Positions 1-7,913 of a stretch of 64,000 nt of DNA are shown one piece after another (position 1 is the stretch's first letter; the number at the start of each line of letters is the position of its first letter). The stretch comes from Microvirga terricola (GTDB taxonomy: Bacteria; Pseudomonadota; Alphaproteobacteria; Rhizobiales; Beijerinckiaceae). A program made the translations under genes and the position numbers. The notes beneath the pieces were generated by a model. That model saw nothing but the letters and a program-made list of their open reading frames with translations. It was not told the DNA's origin and made no database searches. The stretch lies in the NCBI RefSeq assembly GCF_011777495.1, contig NZ_JAATJS010000003.1:186001-250000 (forward strand), given 5' to 3'.

Positions 1-2
1 TG

Positions 3-1874
3 GACGTAAAGAGGCCTCGCCGAACGAGAGCAAGGGGCGCGACGCAACGCCCTGATCGTCGTCAGCTTTTCGGGCGTTTCTGGCGGACCGCATCCGGGTT
101 TTGGACCGGACAATCGAGGCGAGAGGCCTGGTTTCTTACGCTCACACTGCTCGCCATCATTCTCTGTCAGCTCTTCGTGCAAATCAGGCTGAACATCTGG
201 AATCGGGACATCTTCGATGCGCTCGACAAACGCGACTTTGAGGCCGTCGCCTGGGTCGCGCTTCTCTTTGTGCCGCTGGCGCTTGCGGCGGTTGTGTTCA
301 ATGTGGCGTCCGTCTGGGGGCGCCTCACCACCCAGCGCGCCTGGCGCGCCTGGATGACCGATCATCAGGTCGATGCGTGGCTCAAGAACGGGCGCTACTA
401 CCAGCTGAACTTCGTGAAGGGTGAGCATCAGAACCCGGAATTCAGGATCGCCGACGATACGCGCATCGCGACGGAATCGCCGGTCGACTTCGCTTTTGGC
501 GTCACCACCGCCGTTCTCACCGCGATCACCTTCATCAGCGTTCTCTGGGCGGTCGGCGGCACGCTCGATGCGGAGTGGAAAGGGTACCAGATCGCGATCC
601 CCGGCTATCTGGTCCTTGTTGCCATTCTCTATTCCCTCGTCTCGACGACGGCGATGGTGTTCATCGGCCGGCGCTTCGTCGAGGTCGCAGAGCGGAAGAA
701 CCAGGCGGAGGCGGAATTCCGCTATGCCGCGACACGCCTGCGCGAAAATGGAGAGAGCATCGCGCTGCTCGGCGGAGAGCCGGAAGAGCGCAGCGGTCTC
801 AGCATCGCGCTGGGCCATGTCATTATGCAATGGCGCGCGCTCTGCGGGCAGTATTTGCGCACCACGGTTGTCTCGTATGGCAATTTCGTTCTTGCCCCGG
901 TCATTCCGCTTCTTCTCTGCGCGCCGAAGTATCTCGCCAGCACGATGTCGCTAGGCGAGGTCATGCAGGCTTCCACCGCCTTCGTCACGGTGCAGCAATC
1001 CTTCAACTGGCTCGTGGAGAACTACCCCAACCTTGCCAACTGGACAGCCTCGGCCAACCGGGTCGCGGGCCTTCTGGTGTCTCTCGAACGATTACAGCTG
1101 GCAGAGCAGCCGGGCATCGGCCACATCCACCGGTCGGAGAAGGATGAAAAGGCGGCATTGGAGCTGCATCGCCTGTCGGTCAACCTCGACGACGGCACCG
1201 CCGTCGTCCGCGAAACGCAGGTCGAGATCAATCCGGGCGAAAAGGTTCTGGTCGTGGGGGAATCGGGCGCGGGCAAGAGCACGCTGATCCGCGCGATTGC
1301 CGGGCTATGGCCTTGGGGAGACGGAGAGATCGCCATCCGTCGGGGCTCGCGCCTCTTCTTCATGCCGCAGCGGCCTTACGTGCCTATCGGTACGCTCAAG
1401 CACGCGGTGGCCTATCCCAACCCGACCGACAGCCTGGACGATCGGGAGGTCGAGCAAGCGTTGGCCGATGCGGGGCTTTCGCATCTCGTCGACCGCATTC
1501 ACGACAAGGGCGTGCCGTGGGATCGGACCTTGTCCGGCGGCGAGCAGCAACGTCTGACCTTCGCGCAGCTCTTCATCCAGAAGCCCGACATCATCGTCAT
1601 GGATGAGGCGACTTCGGCTCTCGATCCGGAAACGCAGGCCCGTCTCTTGAGAAGGGTGAGCGAGCGCCTGCCTCGTGCCGCCGTCATCAGCGTCGGGCAT
1701 CGTCCAGAACTCGAAGCGTTCCACAATCGCCGCCTCGTCCTGGCGCGCCGGAAGGATGGCGCGCGGCTCGTCGCCGACGAGGCCTTGCCTCCCACGAGCT
1801 TTGCCCTGCGTCGGGCGCTGGCGCTCTTGTTCCGCAGGCACCGGCTGCCGCAGGATCAGGAGGACGAAATTTGA
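3..1874 (+). CDS. SbmA/BacA-like ABC transporter, fused permease and ATPase (5' end outside window)
   Basis: This is an inner-membrane ABC protein of the ABC_membrane_2 (SbmA/BacA/Rv1819c/YddA) type, a family linked to uptake or export of peptides and cobalamin-like molecules. A GTG at 177 could be read as the start, but the frame is open without ATG, GTG or TTG back to base 3 and encodes typical family sequence, including a helix around bases 129-180 and the following N-x-W-N-R-D-I-F-D-A-L segment. The gene therefore begins upstream of the window. The NBD is intact: Walker A GESGAGKST (about 1258-1284), signature LSGGEQQRL (about 1530-1556) and Walker B IIVMDEATSALD. The substrate cannot be told from sequence. 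Confidence 0.9.
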   Translation, partial: DVKRPRRTRARGATQRPDRRQLFGRFWRTASGFWTGQSRREAWFLTLTLLAIILCQLFVQIRLNIWNRDIFDALDKRDFEAVAWVALLFVPLALAAVVFNVASVWGRLTTQRAWRAWMTDHQVDAWLKNGRYYQLNFVKGEHQNPEFRIADDTRIATESPVDFAFGVTTAVLTAITFISVLWAVGGTLDAEWKGYQIAIPGYLVLVAILYSLVSTTAMVFIGRRFVEVAERKNQAEAEFRYAATRLRENGESIALLGGEPEERSGLSIALGHVIMQWRALCGQYLRTTVVSYGNFVLAPVIPLLLCAPKYLASTMSLGEVMQASTAFVTVQQSFNWLVENYPNLANWTASANRVAGLLVSLERLQLAEQPGIGHIHRSEKDEKAALELHRLSVNLDDGTAVVRETQVEINPGEKVLVVGESGAGKSTLIRAIAGLWPWGDGEIAIRRGSRLFFMPQRPYVPIGTLKHAVAYPNPTDSLDDREVEQALADAGLSHLVDRIHDKGVPWDRTLSGGEQQRLTFAQLFIQKPDIIVMDEATSALDPETQARLLRRVSERLPRAAVISVGHRPELEAFHNRRLVLARRKDGARLVADEALPPTSFALRRALALLFRRHRLPQDQEDEI

Positions 1875-2049
1875 AGGCAATAGGCGCGGCCTTCGACTGT
1901 CATGCTTTGTTGATCTTGACCTTAAAGTTCCGCGGCCTGGCTATAATCAAAGATAACAGCCTGTAAGCTTCAGGTTATGATCTATCTATCCCGGCCCTTA
2001 TCGCCCGCTTTTCCGGCACGATATCTGCGCGAAGCGCTTTAAAATAGTG

Positions 2050-2074
2050 GGAACGGCCCTTTGGCGGCCGCGTT
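2050..2074 (+). promoter_or_regulatory. EcfG-type general stress promoter of the PRC-barrel gene
   Basis: GGAAC at 2050-2054, a 16-nt spacer and CGTT at 2071-2074 match the alphaproteobacterial EcfG consensus exactly. A transcript would start near 2082 and leave a leader of about 60 nt before the ATG at 2146. Two further promoters with the same spacing occur within 2.1 kb. Binding by EcfG is inferred from consensus. Confidence 0.75.
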
Positions 2075-2145
2075 AGACAACGACGCGCATTCTGCGCGGC
2101 ATTCGATAACGCGAACGATTCCGCTAAACTAGAGGGAGACATCCA

Positions 2146-2676
2146 ATGCTGACGAAGCATATGGCAGCGTGTCTTGTCGTGACGGCTCTTGGCGCTGCGC
2201 CGGCTCTCGCTCAAACGTCGACCATGCCCTCCGCATCGCCCCCGGCGTCCGGCTCCTATCTGACGCAGCTTGGGCAGAATCATTATCTCGCCTCCAAGCT
2301 CATCGGCACGAAGGTGGTCGGCTCCAGCAACGAATCCATCGGCGACGTCAACGACGTGATCGTGGAGCGTGACGGGCGGCCCATCGCGGCGATCATCGGT
2401 GTCGGTGGCTTCCTCGGGATTGGCGAGAAATATGTCGCCGTTCCCTTCAGCGCGCTCCAGTTCGCCACCCGCGAGCAGGCGAACGCCATGGCCGCAAATC
2501 CGCCGGCGACGGGCTCGACGGCGACAGCCCCTTCGACCACGCCAGCGCCGTCAGCGCGCTTGGGGGCCGGTCCGGAACTCATCATTCTGCGCATGACCAA
2601 GGTCGATTTGCAGAACGCCCCGAGCTTCAACCCTGAGCGCAGCCCGGCGCCCGGAACGACGGCTCCGAAGCAGTAA
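2146..2676 (+). CDS. Exported PRC-barrel domain protein
   Basis: This 176-aa protein starts with a signal peptide (basic MLTKH, hydrophobic core, AxA-like cut after ALA near residue 22). Residues about 45-105 form a PRC-barrel: the S-x-L-I-G-T-K-V-V-G strand, then S-I-G-D-V-N-D and a G-V-G-G-F-L-G-I-G-E-K motif. A low-complexity Pro/Ala/Thr linker follows. PRC-barrel proteins of this exported kind are common in Hyphomicrobiales and often stress-induced; the biochemical role is unknown. The ATG has a good GAGGGA Shine-Dalgarno. The perfect EcfG-type promoter 72 bp upstream of the ATG places it in the general stress response by inference. Confidence 0.88.
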   Translation: MLTKHMAACLVVTALGAAPALAQTSTMPSASPPASGSYLTQLGQNHYLASKLIGTKVVGSSNESIGDVNDVIVERDGRPIAAIIGVGGFLGIGEKYVAVPFSALQFATREQANAMAANPPATGSTATAPSTTPAPSARLGAGPELIILRMTKVDLQNAPSFNPERSPAPGTTAPKQ

Positions 2677-2728
2677 GCCCTCTTTGAGAACGAGCGGCGC
2701 GATCCCGGTGCCGCTCGTCAAAGAAAAA

Positions 2729-2752
2729 GGCGTGGCCGCGAACGGCCACGCC
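2729..2752. terminator. Strong hairpin downstream of the PRC-barrel gene
   Basis: A perfect 10-bp stem (GGCGTGGCCG with CGGCCACGCC) closes a CGAA loop 52 bp after the stop codon. The A-rich tract lies on the 5' side, so the canonical U-tract belongs to minus-strand transcripts. On the plus strand it is a stable hairpin without a U-tract and may still mark the 3' end of the gene. Confidence 0.5.
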
Positions 2753-2908
2753 CTGAAGGTGCCGGCCCGAGGGGGCATTCGGATCCGGTCGAGCAGCCAA
2801 CGCTGTCATCCGGCAAAAGGTTCCCAGGAAAAGCTCATCATCCTAGGAATTTCTCGCAAGCCATGTTTCGGGCGGGTCGTCGGCCCGATTGGACGTCTTG
2901 CCGCAGCA

Positions 2909-2933
2909 GGAACCGGGGCTTTCCAGGCACGTT
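2909..2933 (+). promoter_or_regulatory. EcfG-type general stress promoter of the small ORF
   Basis: GGAAC at 2909-2913, 16 nt, then CGTT at 2930-2933: a second exact consensus match with the same spacing as the site at 2050. It lies 27 bp before the ATG at 2961, whose Shine-Dalgarno AAGGAGG is at 2949-2955, so promoter, leader and ribosome site fit together well. Confidence 0.75.
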
Positions 2934-2960
2934 GCACCCCGACACCACAAGGAGGATGGG

Positions 2961-3197
2961 ATGACAGCCACGAACGAGCTGGACGCTGTGTTGAGCAAGG
3001 AAGATCTGCCCGATGAGTTCTGCCGGCTGGCCTCAAGCTCGGCCCCGGGTGACAAGCCGTCCGTCGCGTCCATGCTGAGCGGCATCGTTCCCTCCGGCGA
3101 GGAGGACGAGGTGATGTGCCCGCTTCTGCTGCGCCGCCATCTCATCGTTCCAGCATGGCGCCACAGTTTCGCCGCCGGGACGGGAGATCGCATATAA
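2961..3197 (+). CDS. Small acidic protein under an EcfG-type promoter, function unknown
   Basis: This 78-aa ORF would be easy to dismiss by length, but it has an exact EcfG-type promoter and a textbook AAGGAGG ribosome site 5 nt before the ATG. I do not recognise its family with certainty. Residues 6-23 read E-L-D-A-V-L-S-K-E-D-L-P-D-E-F-C-R-L, which faintly resembles the helix/P-D-x-F/helix core of NepR anti-sigma factors. The N-terminal helix of NepR is short or missing here, so that link is speculation. The C-terminal half is unremarkable. An open frame upstream (from 2889) overlaps the promoter and is not used. Confidence 0.55.
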   Translation: MTATNELDAVLSKEDLPDEFCRLASSSAPGDKPSVASMLSGIVPSGEEDEVMCPLLLRRHLIVPAWRHSFAAGTGDRI

Positions 3198-3227
3198 GCG
3201 ATTCCAAAAAGCCCATAGGTTCATTCG

Positions 3228-3761
3228 TTGCAGCCGGCCCCCCTTCAAGACGAACCGATATCCGTTCTTTTGCACCCGAGCGTCGTGCCGATCCTCGATG
3301 TCTTCCGATATTTCAATCGGCTCGAGGATCATCACGATCTGACGCTGCTCGATGGGCCGGAAGGGACTCTGGCGGCCTCCACCGGCCCTGATCTTGCGAA
3401 AACCATCGTTTCCGACGCGCTTTTGCTCGCCTTCTCCATTGCGCGGCAGCGCCGGCGGCCGCTCGATCACCATCCGGTCGGGTCGCGTCGCGGCACGTTG
3501 GACGAATATTGCCTGGTCGTGCTGATGATCGCCTCCCGGCTGCCGGACTCCAGCCTCGCCACGGAAGCCGCTAGCGCGCTTGGGCTCGACGATGCAATTT
3601 TGTCTCTCGTTGCGGACCTCATGCGGCAGATTGACCGGACCTATCTTTATTGGAGGGTCCCGAGCCTTGCGGAGTTCCGCGCGGTCATCGGCAACAGGGC
3701 GTGGCGCGACGTCGAGGTCGAGGAATCGCTGAACCAATCCGGTTTCCGGTTCCGTTTCTGA
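3228..3761 (+). CDS. Hypothetical protein, mostly helical
   Basis: This 177-aa ORF starts at a TTG with no clear Shine-Dalgarno; the frame opens only at 3219, so any start lies close by, and an internal GTG is possible. It lies 30 bp after the preceding small ORF and ends just before a bidirectional terminator, so the two may form one stress-induced unit. The composition looks like a real protein: alternating helices, a central L-D-E-Y-C-L-V-V-L-M-I-A-S-R-L hydrophobic helix and an aromatic C-terminus. No catalytic motif, signal peptide or transmembrane segment is evident and I do not recognise the family. A minus-strand ORF over the same bases looks like a GC shadow. Confidence 0.55.
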   Translation: MQPAPLQDEPISVLLHPSVVPILDVFRYFNRLEDHHDLTLLDGPEGTLAASTGPDLAKTIVSDALLLAFSIARQRRRPLDHHPVGSRRGTLDEYCLVVLMIASRLPDSSLATEAASALGLDDAILSLVADLMRQIDRTYLYWRVPSLAEFRAVIGNRAWRDVEVEESLNQSGFRFRF

Positions 3762-3781
3762 CCCTGTGTGACGTAGGCAAA

Positions 3782-3811
3782 AATAAAGGGGCCGTCACGC
3801 GGCCCCTTTTC
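3782..3811. terminator. Bidirectional rho-independent terminator
   Basis: Stem GGGGCCG (3788-3794) pairs with CGGCCCC (3800-3806) around a 5-nt loop. An A-rich tract precedes it and TTTT follows, so it works in both directions between the converging hypothetical gene and the KGG-repeat gene. Confidence 0.8.
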
Positions 3812-3828
3812 GCGCGCCGTGCCAGCCA

Positions 3829-4023
3829 TCAATCCTGAGGGTTTCGGCTGCCTCCCGACGCTTGGCCGCCCTTACGTCCCGCTTCGGACGCAAGCTCACG
3901 GTCCTGGGAAAACGACCGCTTCTCCGCCGGAACGCTCTTGCCGCCCTTGCTGGCAATCTCGCGCTGCCGGTCGCCGTCCATCGATGCAAAGCCGCGCTTT
4001 GAAGTAGAACCTCCTGTCGCCAT
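3829..4023 (-). CDS. KGG-repeat stress protein (YciG / con-10 family)
   Basis: This 64-aa hydrophilic protein has the family hallmarks: R-G-F-A-S-M-D, then R-E-I-A-S-K-G-G-K, then F-S-Q-D-R-E-L-A and A-G-R-K-G-G-Q-A-S-G-G. Such proteins accumulate in general stress and stationary phase in many bacteria; the molecular role is unclear. An in-frame GTG lies one codon upstream, but AGGAGG (4030-4035) sits 6 nt before the ATG at 4023 and only 3 nt before the GTG, so ATG is preferred. An EcfG-like promoter precedes it. Confidence 0.9.
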   Translation of the reverse strand: MATGGSTSKRGFASMDGDRQREIASKGGKSVPAEKRSFSQDRELASEAGRKGGQASGGSRNPQD

Positions 4024-4059
4024 CACATGCCTCCTAAGCAGTTGATCTTCTGACTTGAA

Positions 4060-4084
4060 AACCGCCTGCTGGTGGGATGGTTCC
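4060..4084 (-). promoter_or_regulatory. EcfG-like promoter of the KGG-repeat gene
   Basis: Read on the minus strand: GGAAC (4084-4080), 16 nt, GGTT (4063-4060), one mismatch from the CGTT consensus, with the same spacing as the two exact sites nearby. The -10 element lies 36 nt before the ATG. Confidence 0.6.
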
Positions 4085-4397
4085 GGACCGTCTTAACTGC
4101 TCGCCAAGGAGAGTGGATGACCTTTCGTAAGGTAGGTGATCGTTCCTGCGGCGGATGTGGACTGCTTTCAGCAAAATAAGATTATTGTCCTTCATATGGG
4201 CGCGAGAGTAGTAGGACCTTTTGGGAAGACCGAACCTGCCGTCCGCTGACAATCGCGGCATTGGCGTCACCGCCGCCGTCGCATCCATCTCGATCAACGA
4301 TGCCCACGCCTAGACAGGTGGAAGGCTATATTCTATTGCGTCCAGTTTCTCCTCGGGACTCAAGCGCCGCCTCTTGAGCAACACGTCGTTATTCATC
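4085..4397. other. Intergenic region between the stress block and the polysaccharide locus
   Basis: About 310 bp with no convincing gene. A short minus-strand ORF (4034-4297) overlaps the KGG promoter and has no ribosome site or family features. The promoter of the polysaccharide locus should lie here, but no clear -35/-10 pair was found. Confidence 0.4.
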
Positions 4398-5882
4398 ATG
4401 GATGAAAGTAGTTCTTTGCAAATTTCCAATGAAAATGCGCCTCGGAAAGGCCTCTCGATTGGAATCATCGCGCTTTCACAGATTGGCGACGATCCCCGTG
4501 TGCGTCGACAGGGCGATGCCTTCTTGAAGGCCGGATGGAATGTGGTCGCTATCGGACTAGCGGGCTCCAAATCTGCCCCGCCGGCATGGCCAATTCTCGA
4601 TGAGACGCATCTTGAGCCCGTTAAGCCGGCCGGTGAGAAATGGATTGCTCCTTCGCCGCCTCCTCCTCCGAGAATCCTGCCCGCCGGCCTGACGACGGGG
4701 CAGAAGATTGTCCGGCTCGCGGTGACCCCCGATCTGCTCTATTTCGCCGTTCGCAAGCGCGTGATCCAAGCGGCAAAGCGAGCAGGCCTGAAGGCACCGG
4801 ACATGGCACGCATGGCAAGGGCGGCAGCCCACTATTCGGGGTTGGCCTGGACCAAGCGGCAAGGCGTGCGGCGCCTCGGGCAACTCCGCTATGTGATCCG
4901 TATGCAGGCCCCGCGGCTCTTCCCCCAGGCTGCTGAAACCGCATTCTGGAGACTCAACAGCCGCTTTGACGACCTCTATCGGCTGGGCGCGACGCGCAAG
5001 CCCGACATCTGGCTTGCCAACGACTGGACGGCGCTTCCAATCGCCCGGCGTCTCGCTCGGGAGCATGGCGGGATTCTTGTCTACGACACCCATGAGCTTG
5101 CGGCGGATGAGTATACCGAGCGGCTTCGCTGGCGCCTTCTCCATCGCCCGGTCACCGTGGGCGTCGAGCGCGAGTGCATGAAGGAGGCTGCCCTTGTCAC
5201 TTGCGTCTCGGACGGAATCGCGGACCGCCTCCAGGAATTGTACGGATTGAAGGAGCGCCCGCTCGTCATCCGCAACACCCCTAGCTATCAGGAGATGCCG
5301 TTCCGCCCCACCGGCGAGCGGATCGAGGTTCTCTACCATGGCATCGTCTCTCTGGGACGTGGCCTGGAGGAGTGCATCCGCAGCGTTGTCGATTGGCGTC
5401 CCGAGTTCAGCCTGACCATCCGCGGGCCTTGTTCGGAAGAATACAGGACCCAGCTCGAAAGGGCCATCTCGGTGGCCGGCGTCGCGGGTCGTGTCAGGCT
5501 TGTCCCGCCGGTCCCCATGGTCGACCTGGTCAGAGAAGCGAACGCTTTCGATGTCGGGCTTTTCGCTTTGCCGGACCACTCGCGGCATAACCGCTTTGCC
5601 CTTCCCAACAAATTCTTTGAATACACGATGGCGGGTTTGGCCTTGTGTGTCTCGGATTTGCCAGAGATGGCACGTCTCGTGAAGAAGCATGATCTCGGCG
5701 TTCTCTTCGCGGGAATGGAGCCGACCGTCATTGCTGCGGCTGTCAATTCGCTCGACCGGGCGTCAATCGACCGATACAAGCGCCTGTCACTGGAGGCGGC
5801 CCGGCAGCTGAACTGGCAGAAGGAAAGCGAGACCCTCGTTTCTCTTTGCGCGAATCTCGCCAACGCCAATCGAAAGACCTGA
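4398..5882 (+). CDS. Family 4-like glycosyltransferase (GT-B fold)
   Basis: First gene of the surface-polysaccharide locus; predicted to transfer a sugar from a nucleotide donor to a growing glycan at the cytoplasmic membrane. The ATG at 4398 is chosen over a TTG at 4374; neither has a strong Shine-Dalgarno. The N-terminal Rossmann part holds D-D-P-R-V-R-R-Q and W-L-A-N-D-W, followed by Y-D-T-H-E-L. The C-terminal donor half has V-L-Y-H-G, I-R-G and the L-P-N-K-F-F-E-Y segment with its nucleotide-binding Glu. A Pro-rich stretch (P-S-P-P-P-P-P-P) lies near residue 90. It is paralogous to the enzyme at 18851: D-P-R-V, Y/F-x-x-H-E and A-L-P-N-K-x-F-E-Y recur in the same order. The stop is 3 bp from the next ATG. 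Confidence 0.87.
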   Translation: MDESSSLQISNENAPRKGLSIGIIALSQIGDDPRVRRQGDAFLKAGWNVVAIGLAGSKSAPPAWPILDETHLEPVKPAGEKWIAPSPPPPPRILPAGLTTGQKIVRLAVTPDLLYFAVRKRVIQAAKRAGLKAPDMARMARAAAHYSGLAWTKRQGVRRLGQLRYVIRMQAPRLFPQAAETAFWRLNSRFDDLYRLGATRKPDIWLANDWTALPIARRLAREHGGILVYDTHELAADEYTERLRWRLLHRPVTVGVERECMKEAALVTCVSDGIADRLQELYGLKERPLVIRNTPSYQEMPFRPTGERIEVLYHGIVSLGRGLEECIRSVVDWRPEFSLTIRGPCSEEYRTQLERAISVAGVAGRVRLVPPVPMVDLVREANAFDVGLFALPDHSRHNRFALPNKFFEYTMAGLALCVSDLPEMARLVKKHDLGVLFAGMEPTVIAAAVNSLDRASIDRYKRLSLEAARQLNWQKESETLVSLCANLANANRKT

Positions 5883-5885
5883 ACG

Positions 5886-7787
5886 ATGTGCGGACTCTAC
5901 GGATCTATCGGCTTTCAGCCTGACCGCGATCGGATCGATCGCATCTCCCATAGAGGCCCCGACGGCACGGGTTGGCAGGAATTCGCCTCGACCGCCGGTC
6001 CGGTCGCGCTCGGCCACCGCCGCCTGGCCATCATCGACGTCAGCGATGCCGGCCTTCAGCCGATGGCGGACGATTCCGGCCGCTTCAATCTCGTATTCAA
6101 TGGCGAGATCTACAACTATCTCGAGTTGCGTGAAGAGCTCCGCGCCAAGGGGCATTTCTTCAAGTCTGACAGCGACAGCGAGGTGCTGCTGGCTGCGTAT
6201 AAGGAATGGGGCGAGGCCTGCCTCGACCGCTTCCTGGGCATGTTCGCCTTCCTGATCTGGGATGCCCGCGACAAACGCCTTTTTGCGGCGCGCGACCGCT
6301 TCGGGATCAAGCCGCTCTACATCGTCTCCAATCCTCGTGGCATCGCCTTCGCTTCCGAGATCAAGCAGCTCCTTGGCCTGCCGGGTATCGAAAACCGTAT
6401 GAACCTGGCGCGTGTGAGGGATTTTCTTGCGTCAGGCATCAGCGATCATACGCCGGAGACGATGTTCGAGGGCGTCGTGCAGCTCCAGGCTGGCTGCTGC
6501 GTCACCGTCGATGCCTCGCGCTCCCTCTCCGGGAATTACGAACCCCGCCGTTGGTACAAGATCCCCACCCACTCAACGCTTGATATCCCCGAAGCGGAGG
6601 CTGCTGATCGTTTCCGGGAATTGCTCACGGATTCCGTCCGCATGCATCTGCGCTCGGATGTTCCGATTGGGTCGTGTCTCTCGGGTGGCCTCGATTCCTC
6701 GGCCATCGTCTGCCTCATGTCGGACATGCTGGCGGGGGAAGGCAAGGGCGCGCGGGTCAACACGGTATCCGCCTGCTATGCCGAGAAAAGCGTCGACGAG
6801 AAGCCTTTCATGGAGGCTGTTGTCGGCAAGACCGGCGCCAATCCTCATTACATTTTCCCCCGTGCCGAAGAGGTCTTCAAGCGGGCAGGGGATATCACCT
6901 GGCATCAGGATGAACCCTTCGGCTCAACCTCGATTTTCGCCCAGTGGTGCGTGTTCGAGGAGGCGAAGAAGGCCGCCATCAAGGTCATGCTCGATGGTCA
7001 GGGGGCCGACGAGCAACTTGCCGGCTATCACTCCTCCTACGTCTATTACATGTCGGACCTGATCCGGCAGCGCGACTACGTCACCCTGTTGCGCACCATG
7101 GTCGAGCGCGACCGGATCCACGGGGTCTCCTTCATGGAGCAGTTCAAGCGCTTCATCGGGCCGGTTCTGCCTCCGCAGTTGCGCACTTTCCTGCTTCGGC
7201 AGCGCCAGGTTCTCGTCAATCACGACTGGATGGGTTCGGAGGCGCTGCGGCCGCTGCAAAATCAGCCCGGCGCACTGGAAGTGGCAAGTCAGGTCAATGG
7301 TTTGCCGCCGATCACGGATATCGCCTCTCTCTGTGTCGTCCTGACCTTCGCGTCCAACCTGCAGATGCTTCTGCATTGGGAAGACCGCAATTCCATGGCC
7401 CATTCGATCGAAGCGCGGGTTCCGTTCCTCGATCACCGTCTGGTCGAGTTCAATCTCGCGTTGGGCAACGCGCATAAGATCGTCCGCGCGGATACGAAGC
7501 GGGTTCTGCGCCGGGCCATGAGCCACACCCTTCCGGAAAGCGTTCGGGAGCGCCGCGACAAGCTCGGTTTCTCCACACCGGAGGAGGTCTGGTTCCGCGG
7601 CCCTCTCAAGGGCATGATCCTGGACGGCGTCGAGGCCACCCTCAAGCGCTACCCGGATCTCCTGGAACCCAAGGGCACTCGTGCTCTCGTGTCGGACATG
7701 CTGGAAGGCCGACGCAACGTCGACTTCACGCTCTGGCGGATCGTCAACATGGGAATCTGGGGCGAGCGGTTCGGGGTCAGTTTGTAA
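5886..7787 (+). CDS. asnB: Asparagine synthase-like glutamine amidotransferase, copy 1
   Basis: This 633-aa protein has an N-terminal class II glutaminase domain with nucleophile Cys2 (MCGLYG), the R-x-x-H-R-G-P-D loop and F-N-G-E-I-Y-N. The C-terminal synthetase domain has the PP-loop SGGLDSS, D-G-Q-G-A-D-E and E-D-R-N-S-M-A-H-S-I-E-A-R-V-P-F-L-D. Classical AsnB makes asparagine. In polysaccharide loci homologues often amidate uronic acids (WbpS/WbtH-type), and three divergent copies here make that reading more likely than three housekeeping synthetases. It follows the first glycosyltransferase by 3 bp and ends at a terminator, so these two form the first transcription unit. Confidence 0.88.
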   Translation: MCGLYGSIGFQPDRDRIDRISHRGPDGTGWQEFASTAGPVALGHRRLAIIDVSDAGLQPMADDSGRFNLVFNGEIYNYLELREELRAKGHFFKSDSDSEVLLAAYKEWGEACLDRFLGMFAFLIWDARDKRLFAARDRFGIKPLYIVSNPRGIAFASEIKQLLGLPGIENRMNLARVRDFLASGISDHTPETMFEGVVQLQAGCCVTVDASRSLSGNYEPRRWYKIPTHSTLDIPEAEAADRFRELLTDSVRMHLRSDVPIGSCLSGGLDSSAIVCLMSDMLAGEGKGARVNTVSACYAEKSVDEKPFMEAVVGKTGANPHYIFPRAEEVFKRAGDITWHQDEPFGSTSIFAQWCVFEEAKKAAIKVMLDGQGADEQLAGYHSSYVYYMSDLIRQRDYVTLLRTMVERDRIHGVSFMEQFKRFIGPVLPPQLRTFLLRQRQVLVNHDWMGSEALRPLQNQPGALEVASQVNGLPPITDIASLCVVLTFASNLQMLLHWEDRNSMAHSIEARVPFLDHRLVEFNLALGNAHKIVRADTKRVLRRAMSHTLPESVRERRDKLGFSTPEEVWFRGPLKGMILDGVEATLKRYPDLLEPKGTRALVSDMLEGRRNVDFTLWRIVNMGIWGERFGVSL

Positions 7788-7820
7788 CGACCTTCCTGGC
7801 TGCCGAGTCTTTCGCTAGGC

Positions 7821-7846
7821 GCCCGCCTCTTTGAGGCGGGCTCTTT
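7821..7846 (+). terminator. Rho-independent terminator after asnB copy 1
   Basis: Stem GCCCGCCTC (7821-7829) pairs with GAGGCGGGC (7833-7841) across a TTT loop and is followed by TCTTT, 33 bp after the stop. Confidence 0.8.
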
Positions 7847-7913
7847 CCGGATGCACTGCGGTAACCGCACGTCCCGTTCCGCGCTGCGCAACGGGCTAAC
7901 TGCTCGAACACCG

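Noticed and set aside
1916-1947. TTGACC and TATAAT pair upstream of the PRC-barrel gene
   Set aside because: The spacer is 20 nt, too long for a normal sigma-70 promoter, and the exact EcfG-type site lies closer to the gene.
3033-3737. 234-codon minus-strand frame opposite the 177-aa hypothetical gene
   Set aside because: Its composition looks like a shadow, it has no ribosome site, and it spans two plus-strand ORFs, one of which has an exact EcfG-type promoter.
4034-4297. 87-codon minus-strand frame upstream of the KGG gene
   Set aside because: It covers the KGG promoter, has no ribosome site and no recognisable features.
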